NCBI GenBank assembly: GCA_018066065.1 | Contig: JAGHSC010000207.1 | Location: forward strand, 1 to 33,650 | Source of the DNA: Candidatus Cryptobacteroides faecihippi | GTDB lineage: Bacteria; Bacteroidota; Bacteroidia; Bacteroidales; UBA932 | Direction: 5' to 3' | Length of the DNA: 33,650 bases | Part shown: piece after piece, positions 1 to 9,218 of the stretch | How positions within the stretch are numbered: the first letter of the stretch is position 1 | Layout: every line of letters begins with the position of its first letter | Notes under the pieces: generated by a model | What the model was told of the DNA's origin: nothing | Databases searched by the model: none | Seen by the model: the letters and a program-made list of their open reading frames with translations, nothing else | Program-made: the position numbers and the translations under genes

Positions 1-1
1 G

Positions 2-1255
2 GATCAGGAACAGGCGTAGCTTCGCTATGATGCCGCCGCTATCCTCGCCCAGGGGTCAATCTTTGCACCGTGGGTCAAGATAATGAACTCCCGCGTCAAG
101 ATGGAGGGAGTCAAGAACCACGGAGTCATGAAGCCTCTGAGCAAGGACACGAAGAACAAGGACGGCCTCAACATTCACGCCGCCGTCTGTGATGAGCGCC
201 ATGCCTGGCCGAACACCGAGATGCTCGATGTCATCAAGACCGGCATGGGCGCACGCCTTCAGCCGTTCGTGCTCAGCATCAGCACCGCCGGCATTGACGT
301 CAGCAACCCTTATTTCGCTGACATTGAAGCATACAAGGAGGAGATGTCCGGGGTGAAACCTCTGGAGGACGATCACTTCTTCCTGCTGTACACACCGGAC
401 GAGGATGACGACTGGGAGGATGAGTCTGTATGGCAGAAAGTGAACCCGAACCTCGGAGTGTCTCTGGACTGGGAGTACATGCGTAGCACCTACAACGAGG
501 CCAAGACCAGAGGCGGCACGTACATCGTGAGCTTCAAGACGAAGAACCTCAACATGTGGGTGGACGCTCCGAAGGTGTGGGTACCTGACGAGGATGTCGC
601 ACTGTGCAACCAGCAGTTCGACGAGAGCCAGCTCGAGGGCGAGGACTGCTATGTCGGCATTGACCTCGCATCGAAGGGCGACATCAGCGCCACGGCCTTC
701 TTCTTCCCTCGTTTCAAGTATGTGAAGTTCCTCTTCGTGCTTCCGGAGGCAAAGGTGGAGAACCGTGACGACCGCGTGGATTATCGGCGCTGGGTGGAGG
801 AAGGCTGGGTCACAGTCTGCCCGGGCAAGGTGCTCGACGAGGACTGGTACATGGAGCAGCTCTTCCTGGAGATGGGTCACTACAACATCAAGAGCATCGC
901 CTTCGACCCTTGGGGCATGTGGGACTTGAAGACGAAGTTCGGCAAGTATGAGGAGGTCCTCATCGAGTATCAGCAGAACATCAGATACATGTCCGTCCCT
1001 ACGAAGCGCCTCGAGTCAGAGGTGCTCAAGCACAACATGAACTTCGGCTTCAATCCGGTGTTCAGATGGATGATGAGGAACGTGGTGGTCTACATTGATC
1101 CGAACGCGAACGTCAAGCTGGACAAGGCGAGAAGCCGTAACAAGATAGACGGAGTTGTGGCCACAGTTGACGCTGTCGGAGGTTGGTTGAACATCACCAA
1201 CGGAGAGACCGGCGAGATCTATGCGGACCACGAGCTTAGAACCTTTAGCATATAG
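2..1255 (+). CDS. terL: Phage terminase large subunit, 5'-truncated by the window; in-frame TAG at 17-19, ORF track begins at 83
   Basis: Nuclease-domain-like sequence (GIDLASKGD..., FDPWGMWDLK..., DKARSRNKIDGVVATVDAVGGW) followed by portal, protease and capsid genes. Frame is open from 20 to 1255. Confidence 0.85.
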
Positions 1256-1260
1256 CCAAC

Positions 1261-1473
1261 ATGGAAGAGATTCAGAGACTACTCGGTACCCGTTCGGGAT
1301 TCCTGAAGGCCTTCTGGGAAGAGTCGAAGCGACGCCTCAGAGAGGATGGCATCACCATCCAGGAGGATGTCTATGACTACCTTGAGGACATTTGCAGGGA
1401 AACCTTCGGAGAGTCACGCTTTCCTTCGTATGACGCCTTCAGGAAGTACCGCGACAGGCAAGTGAACAAATAG
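1261..1473 (+). CDS. Hypothetical protein, 70 aa
   Basis: ORF between terL and portal, same strand, tight spacing. Confidence 0.6.
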   Translation: MEEIQRLLGTRSGFLKAFWEESKRRLREDGITIQEDVYDYLEDICRETFGESRFPSYDAFRKYRDRQVNK

Positions 1474-1497
1474 TTCACACAAATGGACAAATGTCCA
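1462..1497. repeat. Two adjacent inverted repeats GTGAAC-aaata-GTTCAC and TGGACA-aa-TGTCCA
   Basis: Arms read directly at 1462-1478 and 1484-1497; the first spans the stop of the upstream ORF. Confidence 0.5.
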
Positions 1498-1500
1498 CTA

Positions 1501-1527
1501 TTTGCTCGTTACTTTGTTCTATATTTG
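1501..1527 (+). promoter_or_regulatory. Candidate Bacteroidetes-type promoter (TTTG ... TATATTTG)
   Basis: TATATTTG at 1520-1527 fits TAnnTTTG, upstream TTTG at 1501, in the gap before portal; spacing is shorter than consensus. Confidence 0.35.
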
Positions 1528-1553
1528 CGTACAATCACAGCAGGAACAGATAA

Positions 1554-2795
1554 ATGGGCGAAAGAAGACAAGGGTCCATATTTACTCGTCCCTTCTCCCG
1601 ATGGATGTCGGAGAGGAGGAGCGTGCGCGTAGGTAGCAAGGCCGACGTGGTGGGTGACTTGAGCACAGTGTCTCAGGGCATCGACTTCGGTGTGTCTGTG
1701 GACAATAAGTCAGCGCTCAAGATCACGGCGTTCTATGCCGGCATCCGTATCATCTCCGAGAACATCGCCAGCCTTCCGAAGGCTGTCACCAGGATGACAG
1801 AGACCGGACTCGCTTCGGCTTCGGATCATCGCGTGACAAAGTTGCTCAACGCACCGAACAGCTACACCAACAAGGAGAACTTCTTCGCTGTCCTCACGAC
1901 CTGGCTCAAGGATTGGGGCAACGCCTACGCCGTCATCAAGAGAGACGCCGCTGGAGTGTACCCTGTAGAACTTCATCAGGTGCATCCGAACAACGTCCGC
2001 GTCACTGTGGTGAACGGCAAGAAATACTACAAGGTGACCGTGCCGGATCCGGACTTCGACTTCCTCAACGGAGTCTACCCTGACTCAGAGATGATCCATG
2101 TCATGGACGTGAGCCTTGATGGTCTTGTCGGTGTGAACCCTATCGTGTACAACGCGATGGCGCTCTCGAAGTCACTCGCCACTGAGAAGTTCGCCGGTGA
2201 GTTCTATCGCAAAGGAGGCAACATCAAGGCCGTCATGGAGACGGACGGCAACCTGGGAGATGACAAGTACGAGGCCTTCATGAAGCACTTCGCGAAGGCA
2301 GCGCAGAACTTCGACACGCCTCTCCTGGAGTATGGTGTGAAGTACAAGCAGCTCTCGGTGAATCCGGTGGCAGCGCAGCTCCTTCAGTCGGAGACCTTGA
2401 GCATCCAGGATGTCTGCAGGATCCTCGGCATCCCGCCGCACATGGTGGCCGAGCTCTCGCATGCCACCTTCAGCAACATCGAGCATCAGACCATCCAGTT
2501 CGTACAGTACACACTCCGCCCTATCGTGAAGAAGTTCGAGGTAGAGCTGGAGCGTAAGCTTTTCTTCAGCGATGAGCAGGACAAGTTCAGCATCAAGTTC
2601 AGCCTTGACGGTCTTCTCAGAGGAGACACACAGGCCCGCAGCGCATACTACCACAACGCAATTCTCGACGGCTACCTCTCGCGTAACGAAGTGCGAGCCC
2701 TCGAGGGATACGAGCACAAGGAAGGCCTTGACGACATGCTTTATCCGCTCAACAGTGGAGTGGTAGGCAAGGAAAAAGACAACGATCAGAAATAA
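1554..2795 (+). CDS. Phage portal protein (HK97 family)
   Basis: SALKITAFYAGIRIISENIASLPKAVTR..., portal-like N-terminus and C-terminal region; position between terminase and protease. Confidence 0.9.
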   Translation: MGERRQGSIFTRPFSRWMSERRSVRVGSKADVVGDLSTVSQGIDFGVSVDNKSALKITAFYAGIRIISENIASLPKAVTRMTETGLASASDHRVTKLLNAPNSYTNKENFFAVLTTWLKDWGNAYAVIKRDAAGVYPVELHQVHPNNVRVTVVNGKKYYKVTVPDPDFDFLNGVYPDSEMIHVMDVSLDGLVGVNPIVYNAMALSKSLATEKFAGEFYRKGGNIKAVMETDGNLGDDKYEAFMKHFAKAAQNFDTPLLEYGVKYKQLSVNPVAAQLLQSETLSIQDVCRILGIPPHMVAELSHATFSNIEHQTIQFVQYTLRPIVKKFEVELERKLFFSDEQDKFSIKFSLDGLLRGDTQARSAYYHNAILDGYLSRNEVRALEGYEHKEGLDDMLYPLNSGVVGKEKDNDQK

Positions 2796-2806
2796 CACAG
2801 CATATC

Positions 2807-3499
2807 ATGGCAGAACAGAAGATCATGTTCAGGTGCCTGGAGTCACCGGAGATCCGAAAGGATGAGAAGGACGAAGCTCGCAAGATGACCTTCGTCGCTT
2901 CCGACGGTACCCGCGACTCTGCCGGCACAGTCCTCAATCAGGACAACTGGGACCTCAAGAGGTTCAACAGCAACGGAGTGATCGGCTACCAGCACAAGGT
3001 CTACGGAGGCTGGGATGATACCGACAACCCTGACAACATCATAGGAAAGGGCCACGCCTACATCGAGGAAAGCAACGGAAAGAAGCGCCTCATGGTGGAC
3101 GTAGAGTTCGAGCCGGAAGGCATGAACGAACTGGCCGACAAGGTCTACAAGAAGCTCCAGTTCGGCACACTCAAGGCCGTGTCTGTAGGCTTCCGTCCTG
3201 TAGGCAAGGGCGCATGGGGCAAGGGCGAGGAAGCCATCGGCGGAACTCGTGAGACCTACTACTATGCCGGACAGGAACTCCTCGAGGTGTCAGTGGTCAA
3301 CATACCGGCAAATCCGAACGCCCTCAAGAGGGGTCTCGATATGGCCGAAGAAGAGCTCAAGGCTCTCCGTGCTGAAGGCGTTGAGGAGCCAAAGGGTGGC
3401 GAGGACGAAGCAGCCAAGAAGGCCGCAGAGGAGACCGCAGCACGCCAGCTCGCTCTGGACAAAGCAACAAGTATTGCAAGGGCAGCCTTGCTTCAGTAA
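2807..3499 (+). CDS. HK97-family prohead protease
   Basis: FVASDGTRDSAGTVLNQDNWDLKRFNSNGVIGYQHKVYG..., LLEVSVVNIPANPNAL; position before major capsid. Confidence 0.9.
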   Translation: MAEQKIMFRCLESPEIRKDEKDEARKMTFVASDGTRDSAGTVLNQDNWDLKRFNSNGVIGYQHKVYGGWDDTDNPDNIIGKGHAYIEESNGKKRLMVDVEFEPEGMNELADKVYKKLQFGTLKAVSVGFRPVGKGAWGKGEEAIGGTRETYYYAGQELLEVSVVNIPANPNALKRGLDMAEEELKALRAEGVEEPKGGEDEAAKKAAEETAARQLALDKATSIARAALLQ

Positions 3500-3523
3500 T
3501 AACAACCAAAAAACAAAAACAGC

Positions 3524-4765
3524 ATGAGAACAATTGCAGAAATCCGCAAGGACCTGAACGCGAAGGTTGCCGAGGTTAAGGGAATCGACGCATCAAATGC
3601 AGAGGCAACTCAGAGGGGCCTTTCAGAGCTTGACGCTCTTGTGAAGGAACTCGATGCAGCCAACCAGGTGGAGGCTGCCGAGCAGAGGGCTGCCGAGCAG
3701 AAACTTGACCAGCTTCAGAAGAAGGCAGGTCGTTCTTTCAGCCTCGTGAAGTTCGTCCGTGAACTCTCCGAGGGACGTGGTCTCACCGGCCTCGAGGCAG
3801 AGGTCGCAGAGATGGGCGCAGAGGAGTATCGCCGTATGGGCCTCACCGCCAACGGTGCAGTGGTACCTTCAGCTTTCATCCGCGCAGCACAGGGCCAGAA
3901 CGCTGGCACAGCAGCTGAAGGTGGAAACCTCGTCGAGACTATGGCCGCTCGCTATGTCGAGGCTCTCAAGGAGAAGCTCGTCGTAGCACAGCTCGGTGCA
4001 ACCGTCCTCACCGACCTCCTCGGTGAAGTTCCTGTCATCACTTCCGCTGCCATCTCAGCAGACTGGGGTGCAGAGGCAGCCGTAGCCAACACCAAGAAGG
4101 CCAACTATGCGAAGGCTGTCATGAAGCCTCACCGCAACAGCGTCAACGTGGTCGTGACCAAGGACCTCCTCCGTCAGACTTCCTTCGACGTTGAGAACGA
4201 CCTCATCAACAAGATCACCGAGGCACACGCAGTGCTTCTCGAGTCAGCAGCTATCGCAGGCTCTGGTTCGGGTAACGAGCCTCGCGGTATCCTCAACACC
4301 ACCGGCATCGGTTCTGTCGCTATGGGTACCAACGGCGCAGCCATCGACTGGAAGAGCGTCGTGAAGCTCGAGACTGAGGTGAACTCAGTGAACGCAAACC
4401 GTGGCAAGATGGCCTACCTCACCAATGCAAAGGTGTTCGGTGCGCTCAAGACTACAGAAAAGGCAGCAAACTCTGGCCGCTTCATCATGGAGGACAGCGC
4501 TGCAGGTCGCTGCAACGGCTACATCGCCGAGTACAGCAACCTCGTACCTGCTAACCTCACCAAGGGCTCAGGCTCAAATCTCTCTGCGATGATCTTCGGA
4601 AACTTCCAGGATCTCTACATCGGCCAGTGGGGTGGTCTCGACATCGTTGTCGATCCATTCACCAGCAAGAAGACCGCAGAGATTGAGATCTGCCTCAACG
4701 CTTGGAACGACGTGCTCGTTGCTGAGCCTAAGAGCTTCGCAGCAATCAAGGACATCATCGCCTAA
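3524..4765 (+). CDS. Major capsid protein (HK97 family)
   Basis: 413 aa, N-terminal coiled-coil delta-like domain then typical HK97 fold sequence (AIAGSGSGNEPRGILNTTGIG...). Confidence 0.92.
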   Translation: MRTIAEIRKDLNAKVAEVKGIDASNAEATQRGLSELDALVKELDAANQVEAAEQRAAEQKLDQLQKKAGRSFSLVKFVRELSEGRGLTGLEAEVAEMGAEEYRRMGLTANGAVVPSAFIRAAQGQNAGTAAEGGNLVETMAARYVEALKEKLVVAQLGATVLTDLLGEVPVITSAAISADWGAEAAVANTKKANYAKAVMKPHRNSVNVVVTKDLLRQTSFDVENDLINKITEAHAVLLESAAIAGSGSGNEPRGILNTTGIGSVAMGTNGAAIDWKSVVKLETEVNSVNANRGKMAYLTNAKVFGALKTTEKAANSGRFIMEDSAAGRCNGYIAEYSNLVPANLTKGSGSNLSAMIFGNFQDLYIGQWGGLDIVVDPFTSKKTAEIEICLNAWNDVLVAEPKSFAAIKDIIA

Positions 4766-4771
4766 TCGACC

Positions 4772-5290
4772 ATGACTGAAAGAGACATCATCGACATCGC
4801 AATGCAGCCTGGGCTCCCTGAGCTCAAGCTGCACCTGCGTATCACTTCATCCGACCAGGATGCTCTTCTGCTTTCATACCTGAAGGCAGCGGCCCTGTCG
4901 GCGGAGCACCACATCGGAAGGTGTCTCCTCCAGTCTAAGTTCACCTACACCGGCAGCTTCAAGCCGTCCATCCTTCTGGACAAAATCAACACCAAGTTCT
5001 TCCCGATCATGGGGACTCCGATGGTGGAAGTGGATGGCAAGAAGGTGTCCGACTTCACCGTCAAAGGCCGCACCCTCACCTTCTCCGAGGGTGTGACCGG
5101 CGACCGTGTGAAGATTGTGTATGTAGGCGGGGGTCACAGGATTGAGGCGGACATCAAGACTGCCATCCTTCTGACAGCGTCGAAGTATTTCAACAATCCG
5201 GTAGACTCCGTTGAGACTCTGCCTTCAGTGGCGACCAATCTCCTCGGACAGTACCGCAGCTGGGGCGATGACGATGGAGAACAAGATTAA
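4772..5290 (+). CDS. Head-tail connector protein (gp6-like)
   Basis: LPELKLHLRITSSDQDALLLSYLKAAALSAEHHIGR... connector-like; position. Confidence 0.75.
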   Translation: MTERDIIDIAMQPGLPELKLHLRITSSDQDALLLSYLKAAALSAEHHIGRCLLQSKFTYTGSFKPSILLDKINTKFFPIMGTPMVEVDGKKVSDFTVKGRTLTFSEGVTGDRVKIVYVGGGHRIEADIKTAILLTASKYFNNPVDSVETLPSVATNLLGQYRSWGDDDGEQD

Positions 5291-5603
5291 CATCGGCGAG
5301 CTTGACACGCTTGTGGCAATCCAGTCCTGCGAACTCCGCATCGGAAGTCAGGGACAGAAGACCAAGGTGTTCGTGGACAAGGGCAAAGTCTGGGCGAAGG
5401 TAGACCGCAATGTCGACGAAGCAATCGGCGAGTCAAACCTCGAAGCCGGACAGAGCATCCTTCTCTCCTGCTACAAGATACCGGGCCTCACCACCAGATG
5501 GCGCGTCCTCGTGGAGGGCAAGCCGTATGAAATACGAAGCATCGACCCTGTCTCAAGGGTGTCACCTCTGAACATTCTCACACTCTTTGCAATAGACGGA
5601 TAG
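5268..5603 (+). CDS. Head closure / head-tail joining protein; start revised from the ORF-track start 5211
   Basis: MTMENKINIGELDTLVAIQSCELRIGSQGQKT...; position. Confidence 0.65.
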   Translation: MTMENKINIGELDTLVAIQSCELRIGSQGQKTKVFVDKGKVWAKVDRNVDEAIGESNLEAGQSILLSCYKIPGLTTRWRVLVEGKPYEIRSIDPVSRVSPLNILTLFAIDG

Positions 5604-5604
5604 C

Positions 5605-6120
5605 ATGGCAAACACGGGCAAGGGAATCACGATCTCCGGACTTGAGGACTGCACCCGTATGTTCGACCAGGCTCCGGAAAACCTTCTCAAGGTCTCCAAA
5701 ACTGCGGCTCGAGCTGCCGGAAGGGAGACTGCGAAGTACATCAAGAAGGGAGTGCCGGCCAGGTGGAAGAAGCTCACCCGGGCAAAGGTCACAACCACAC
5801 AAAACGGTTCGCTCAATGTAGGCATCGGCCTCTTCAACGGCCACCAGCAGAGCGGACATCAGAATAAGAAATCAAAGATTGACGACTGGTCCAAGGCCTA
5901 CTGGGCCAATTATGGAACCCTTCAGCACCGAGATCCGGCGCACGTGTTCCAGACGCCAGTGAAACACAACAAGACGGCAGCATCACAACGCCGCAGGAAC
6001 AAGGGCGGGCAGATGCACCAGAATTTCTTCGAGGGAGCCATCGCTGGCTTTGAGAAGACATTCCTCAGCGCCTTCGAGAGGTCGCTGAAGGAGCAAGAGG
6101 ACAAACTGTACGAACGATGA
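5605..6120 (+). CDS. HK97 gp10-like tail/head-tail component
   Basis: ISGLEDCTRMFDQAPENLLKVSKTAARAAGRETAKYIKKGVP...; position. Confidence 0.65.
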   Translation: MANTGKGITISGLEDCTRMFDQAPENLLKVSKTAARAAGRETAKYIKKGVPARWKKLTRAKVTTTQNGSLNVGIGLFNGHQQSGHQNKKSKIDDWSKAYWANYGTLQHRDPAHVFQTPVKHNKTAASQRRRNKGGQMHQNFFEGAIAGFEKTFLSAFERSLKEQEDKLYER

Positions 6121-6461
6121 ACGAGAGCATAGGCGCAAAGCTTACATCCATAGTGGGAGCAATTCTTCCGACCTTCTATTCGGAGGCCGAGACCGAGACG
6201 TATCCATACGCCGCCTATGACCAGATTCTGCAGTACCACCGCACCAAGGACGGAGTGTACAGAATCAGCTCAGATCTGAAGCTCGTGATAGTGTCCAACG
6301 ACTTCGATGAAGCTGACCGCTGCAGGGAGGAAGTTCTCGCAGCCATTGAGTCAGGCATGAAGGACGACCAGTACCAGGCAGAACTTCAGACAGTCAACAA
6401 GGACTGCATGGAGGGTGTCTGGGCAATTGAGATGAACTACAGAATAAACCAATACAAATAA
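6117..6461 (+). CDS. Tail completion/terminator-like protein (DUF3168-like)
   Basis: Size and synteny; MNESIGAKLTSIVGAILPTFYSEAETETYPYAAYDQ. Confidence 0.55.
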   Translation: MNESIGAKLTSIVGAILPTFYSEAETETYPYAAYDQILQYHRTKDGVYRISSDLKLVIVSNDFDEADRCREEVLAAIESGMKDDQYQAELQTVNKDCMEGVWAIEMNYRINQYK

Positions 6462-6465
6462 GCTT

Positions 6466-6882
6466 ATGGTACTCGGATACAACATCAAACTCACCATCGG
6501 GGGCAAGACTCTCGCTGGTAGGACTCAGGACAGCCTCAACATCGCGGCTATCACCAAGGAGTCAATCACCAAGGATGACAACGGCAAGAAGCAGGTCGCT
6601 GTCGTAGGTCATGACGTGACCTTCTCCGTCTCAGCGCTCATGGAGATCCTCTCTGCTACAGAGTCCACCAAAATGGACCGCGACGACATCATCGAGCTCG
6701 CTCTCAAGACAGGCGATGACGCAGTCGTTGCCATCGAGTATGCTGTGACTGGCGGCGATACCTACAAGGGCAACGCAGTCATCACCGGCTACACCGAGGA
6801 CTCATCAGCGTCAGCCGACTCTGACACCACCGTATCTCTCAATCTCCAGGTGACTGGCGACTTCACCAAGAAGAACGCATAA
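6466..6882 (+). CDS. Major tail tube protein
   Basis: GYNIKLTIGGKTLAGRTQDSLNIAA...; synteny upstream of chaperones. Confidence 0.75.
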   Translation: MVLGYNIKLTIGGKTLAGRTQDSLNIAAITKESITKDDNGKKQVAVVGHDVTFSVSALMEILSATESTKMDRDDIIELALKTGDDAVVAIEYAVTGGDTYKGNAVITGYTEDSSASADSDTTVSLNLQVTGDFTKKNA

Positions 6883-7205
6883 TGAGAGATACAATCGTAC
6901 TCAACGGACAGACCTTCCGTGTCGAGGCTAACTGGAACGCCCTCGTGGCGTTCTTCGAGGCTACCGGCAGGGATGACATGGCCGCCCTCTCCAACTTCGG
7001 GCAGCTCAAGCCTTCGGACATGGCAGCTCTCATGGCTGCCTGCATCAACGAGGGCGAGCGTCTTGACGGCCACGACTGCCAGCTCACAGCGAAGCAGGTA
7101 GGCGAGATGTCGGATCTCGGTGTCATCTCTGAGTTCTTAAGCATCTACGTCAAGCAGACCACCAAGGCGGGCTCGAAGTCTACGGATCAGCCAAAAAACG
7201 AGTAA
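6882..7205 (+). CDS. Tail assembly chaperone, zero-frame product
   Basis: Position between tail tube and tape measure; ends just after an A AAA AAC heptamer. Confidence 0.7.
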   Translation: MRDTIVLNGQTFRVEANWNALVAFFEATGRDDMAALSNFGQLKPSDMAALMAACINEGERLDGHDCQLTAKQVGEMSDLGVISEFLSIYVKQTTKAGSKSTDQPKNE

Positions 7206-7570
7206 AGCAGGAAGACGAGGCTCCGGTCTTGACCCTCGGTCAGGTCCGGGGCTGGGCCTTCGGCCTTCTCCATATCCCGCGCAGTGAGTTCTACCTCATG
7301 AGGCCGGGCGAGTTCTGGGAAGCCCTTGAGGCGCACCAACAGGAGAAGGATGCCGACCGCCGCCACATCGGTGAGCTTGTCAGAGGCGCAACGATGCTGC
7401 TCTTCAACCTGCAACTCAAGAAGAGCGACCGTATCAAAGACCCGGTCAAATTCTGGCCAATGCCGTGGGACCACACGGAAGAGGACGAAGTCCGCAGGCT
7501 CATGTCGCTGAGCGATGAAGAGCGACAGAAGGAGTTAACCAAATTTTTAGAGCGCATCGATGGCAAGTAA
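6882..7570 (+). CDS. Predicted tail assembly chaperone -1 frameshift fusion; downstream half lies in the 7229-7570 ORF frame
   Basis: A AAA AAC at 7193-7199 in zero frame, stop TAA at 7203-7205; the -1 frame is open into the 7229-7570 ORF. Confidence 0.65.
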
Positions 7571-9218
7571 CAGCCCAAATCTCAAAGTCAACGTCGGAGC
7601 CGACACCTCGCAGTTCACGAAGGGCATGAAGTCCGCAAAGTCGGACCTCAAGGACTTCAAGAAAGTATCAGAGGACGGCCTCGGCAAACTGGGTGACCTC
7701 CTTGGCATCAACACCAAGCAGGTCTCTCAGATCCAGGGAGCCTTCCGTGGTCTCGGCCAGCAGATGGCCTCGGCGGGTGGTTCGGGAAGCGACGCCCTGG
7801 GCAAGATAGTCGCGGGCGCGGGAAGCGCGGCGACAGGTATCGCTGCAATAGGTATCGGCGCAGCTGTGGCGGGCTTCAAGCTCCTCCATGGCGAGGCTGA
7901 GGCCTTCACCAATACAATCGACGGAGCCAATCTTAAGCTGGCGACCCAGGCCTATGTGGACACCTACAAGCAGGCGTTCCACTACTTCAACAGTGAGGTC
8001 GGAAAGTCCATGGCCGAGGCTGAGTCTACCGTCAAGAAGAAATTCACTGAGGCCTTCACTCAGGTCAAGGCCTTCGCGGTGTCCACCCTCGGAGACATCT
8101 TTGACGGAGGCGGCATGAAGTCGTCCGGTGAACGCTGGAACGACATCAAGCAGGCAGGACAGCAGGCCTCTGAAGTTGCCAGCAAGGCGGCAGAATATGC
8201 CAGCAAGGCCTACGATGTACAGAAGCGTCAGTCAAAGCACCTCGTGACAATTGCGAAGCTTGACGCGCAGATCGCGGAGCAGAGGCGCATTGCCGCAGAC
8301 TCTGAGGAGACCATCGAGGCAAGAGCAGCAGCCAACGCAAGAGCACAGGAACTCATTCATCAGAAGTATCAGATACAGCGAGGAGACCAGGAAGAGCTGG
8401 CGAAGTATGCCCGCCTCACCGCTGACCTCGCCGGTTCATCTTTTGCGGAGGTTCAGAAGGCCAACCAGCTGACCGCTCAGGCAATCCAACTCAAGGCGCA
8501 GGAGGAGAGCGAGATCAGAGCACTCCTCAAGCAGGAGAAGACCCTCAACACTGAACTGGAGAAGGAAAGGGCGGAGACGGAGCGCATCAAGGCCATGCGT
8601 GAGTCAATGGCTGGTCTCAACGCACTGCCGAAGCTTGACACCTCACTCCTTCAGACACAGGCGAAGCCGCTCGTGGAGAAGGGCATCATCCTCCCGGTGA
8701 AGCCGGTCCTTGAAGACAAAGCAATCACAGACATATCAGAGCAGCTGACATCAGCCCTGCAGATGGTGGCTGAGCAGACCTCGTCCATCGTAGGCGAACT
8801 CGTGGGCGACCTCGTCACCGGCGGAGACGCCTGGGGAAACTTCGCGAACGCAGCCATCTCGGCTTTCGGTCAGATGGCGGTCACCGTCGGAAACATGGCC
8901 ATCTCCACAGGTGTGGCAACTCTCGGCATCAAGGCCGCTCTTGAGAGTCTCAACGGCTACGCAGCCATCGCTGCCGGCGTGGCTCTCGTGGCTCTCGGTT
9001 CAGCCGTTAAGGCTGGCTTGAGCAATGTGGCAAGTGGCAACTACAGCACATCCTCCAGTGTAGCAAGTCAGGCAAGCTATGCGACATCCGCAGGCTCGTC
9101 TTCGATGTTCGAGCAGTCCAACATCCAGGTGGAAGTCACCGGCACCCTGAAGGCTCAAGGCTCGCAGCTTGTGGCTGTCATCAACAATGAGAACAAGCGC
9201 AAGGATCACACGACATAA
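7560..9218 (+). CDS. Tail tape measure protein (short, 552 aa)
   Basis: Long alpha-helical Ala/Lys/Glu-rich protein with central hydrophobic Gly/Ala segments; follows tail chaperones. Confidence 0.8.
   Translation: MASNSPNLKVNVGADTSQFTKGMKSAKSDLKDFKKVSEDGLGKLGDLLGINTKQVSQIQGAFRGLGQQMASAGGSGSDALGKIVAGAGSAATGIAAIGIGAAVAGFKLLHGEAEAFTNTIDGANLKLATQAYVDTYKQAFHYFNSEVGKSMAEAESTVKKKFTEAFTQVKAFAVSTLGDIFDGGGMKSSGERWNDIKQAGQQASEVASKAAEYASKAYDVQKRQSKHLVTIAKLDAQIAEQRRIAADSEETIEARAAANARAQELIHQKYQIQRGDQEELAKYARLTADLAGSSFAEVQKANQLTAQAIQLKAQEESEIRALLKQEKTLNTELEKERAETERIKAMRESMAGLNALPKLDTSLLQTQAKPLVEKGIILPVKPVLEDKAITDISEQLTSALQMVAEQTSSIVGELVGDLVTGGDAWGNFANAAISAFGQMAVTVGNMAISTGVATLGIKAALESLNGYAAIAAGVALVALGSAVKAGLSNVASGNYSTSSSVASQASYATSAGSSSMFEQSNIQVEVTGTLKAQGSQLVAVINNENKRKDHTT

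Noticed and set aside
56-880. 274-aa minus-strand ORF
   Set aside because: Antisense to terminase; His/Leu/Val-rich composition typical of antisense translation.
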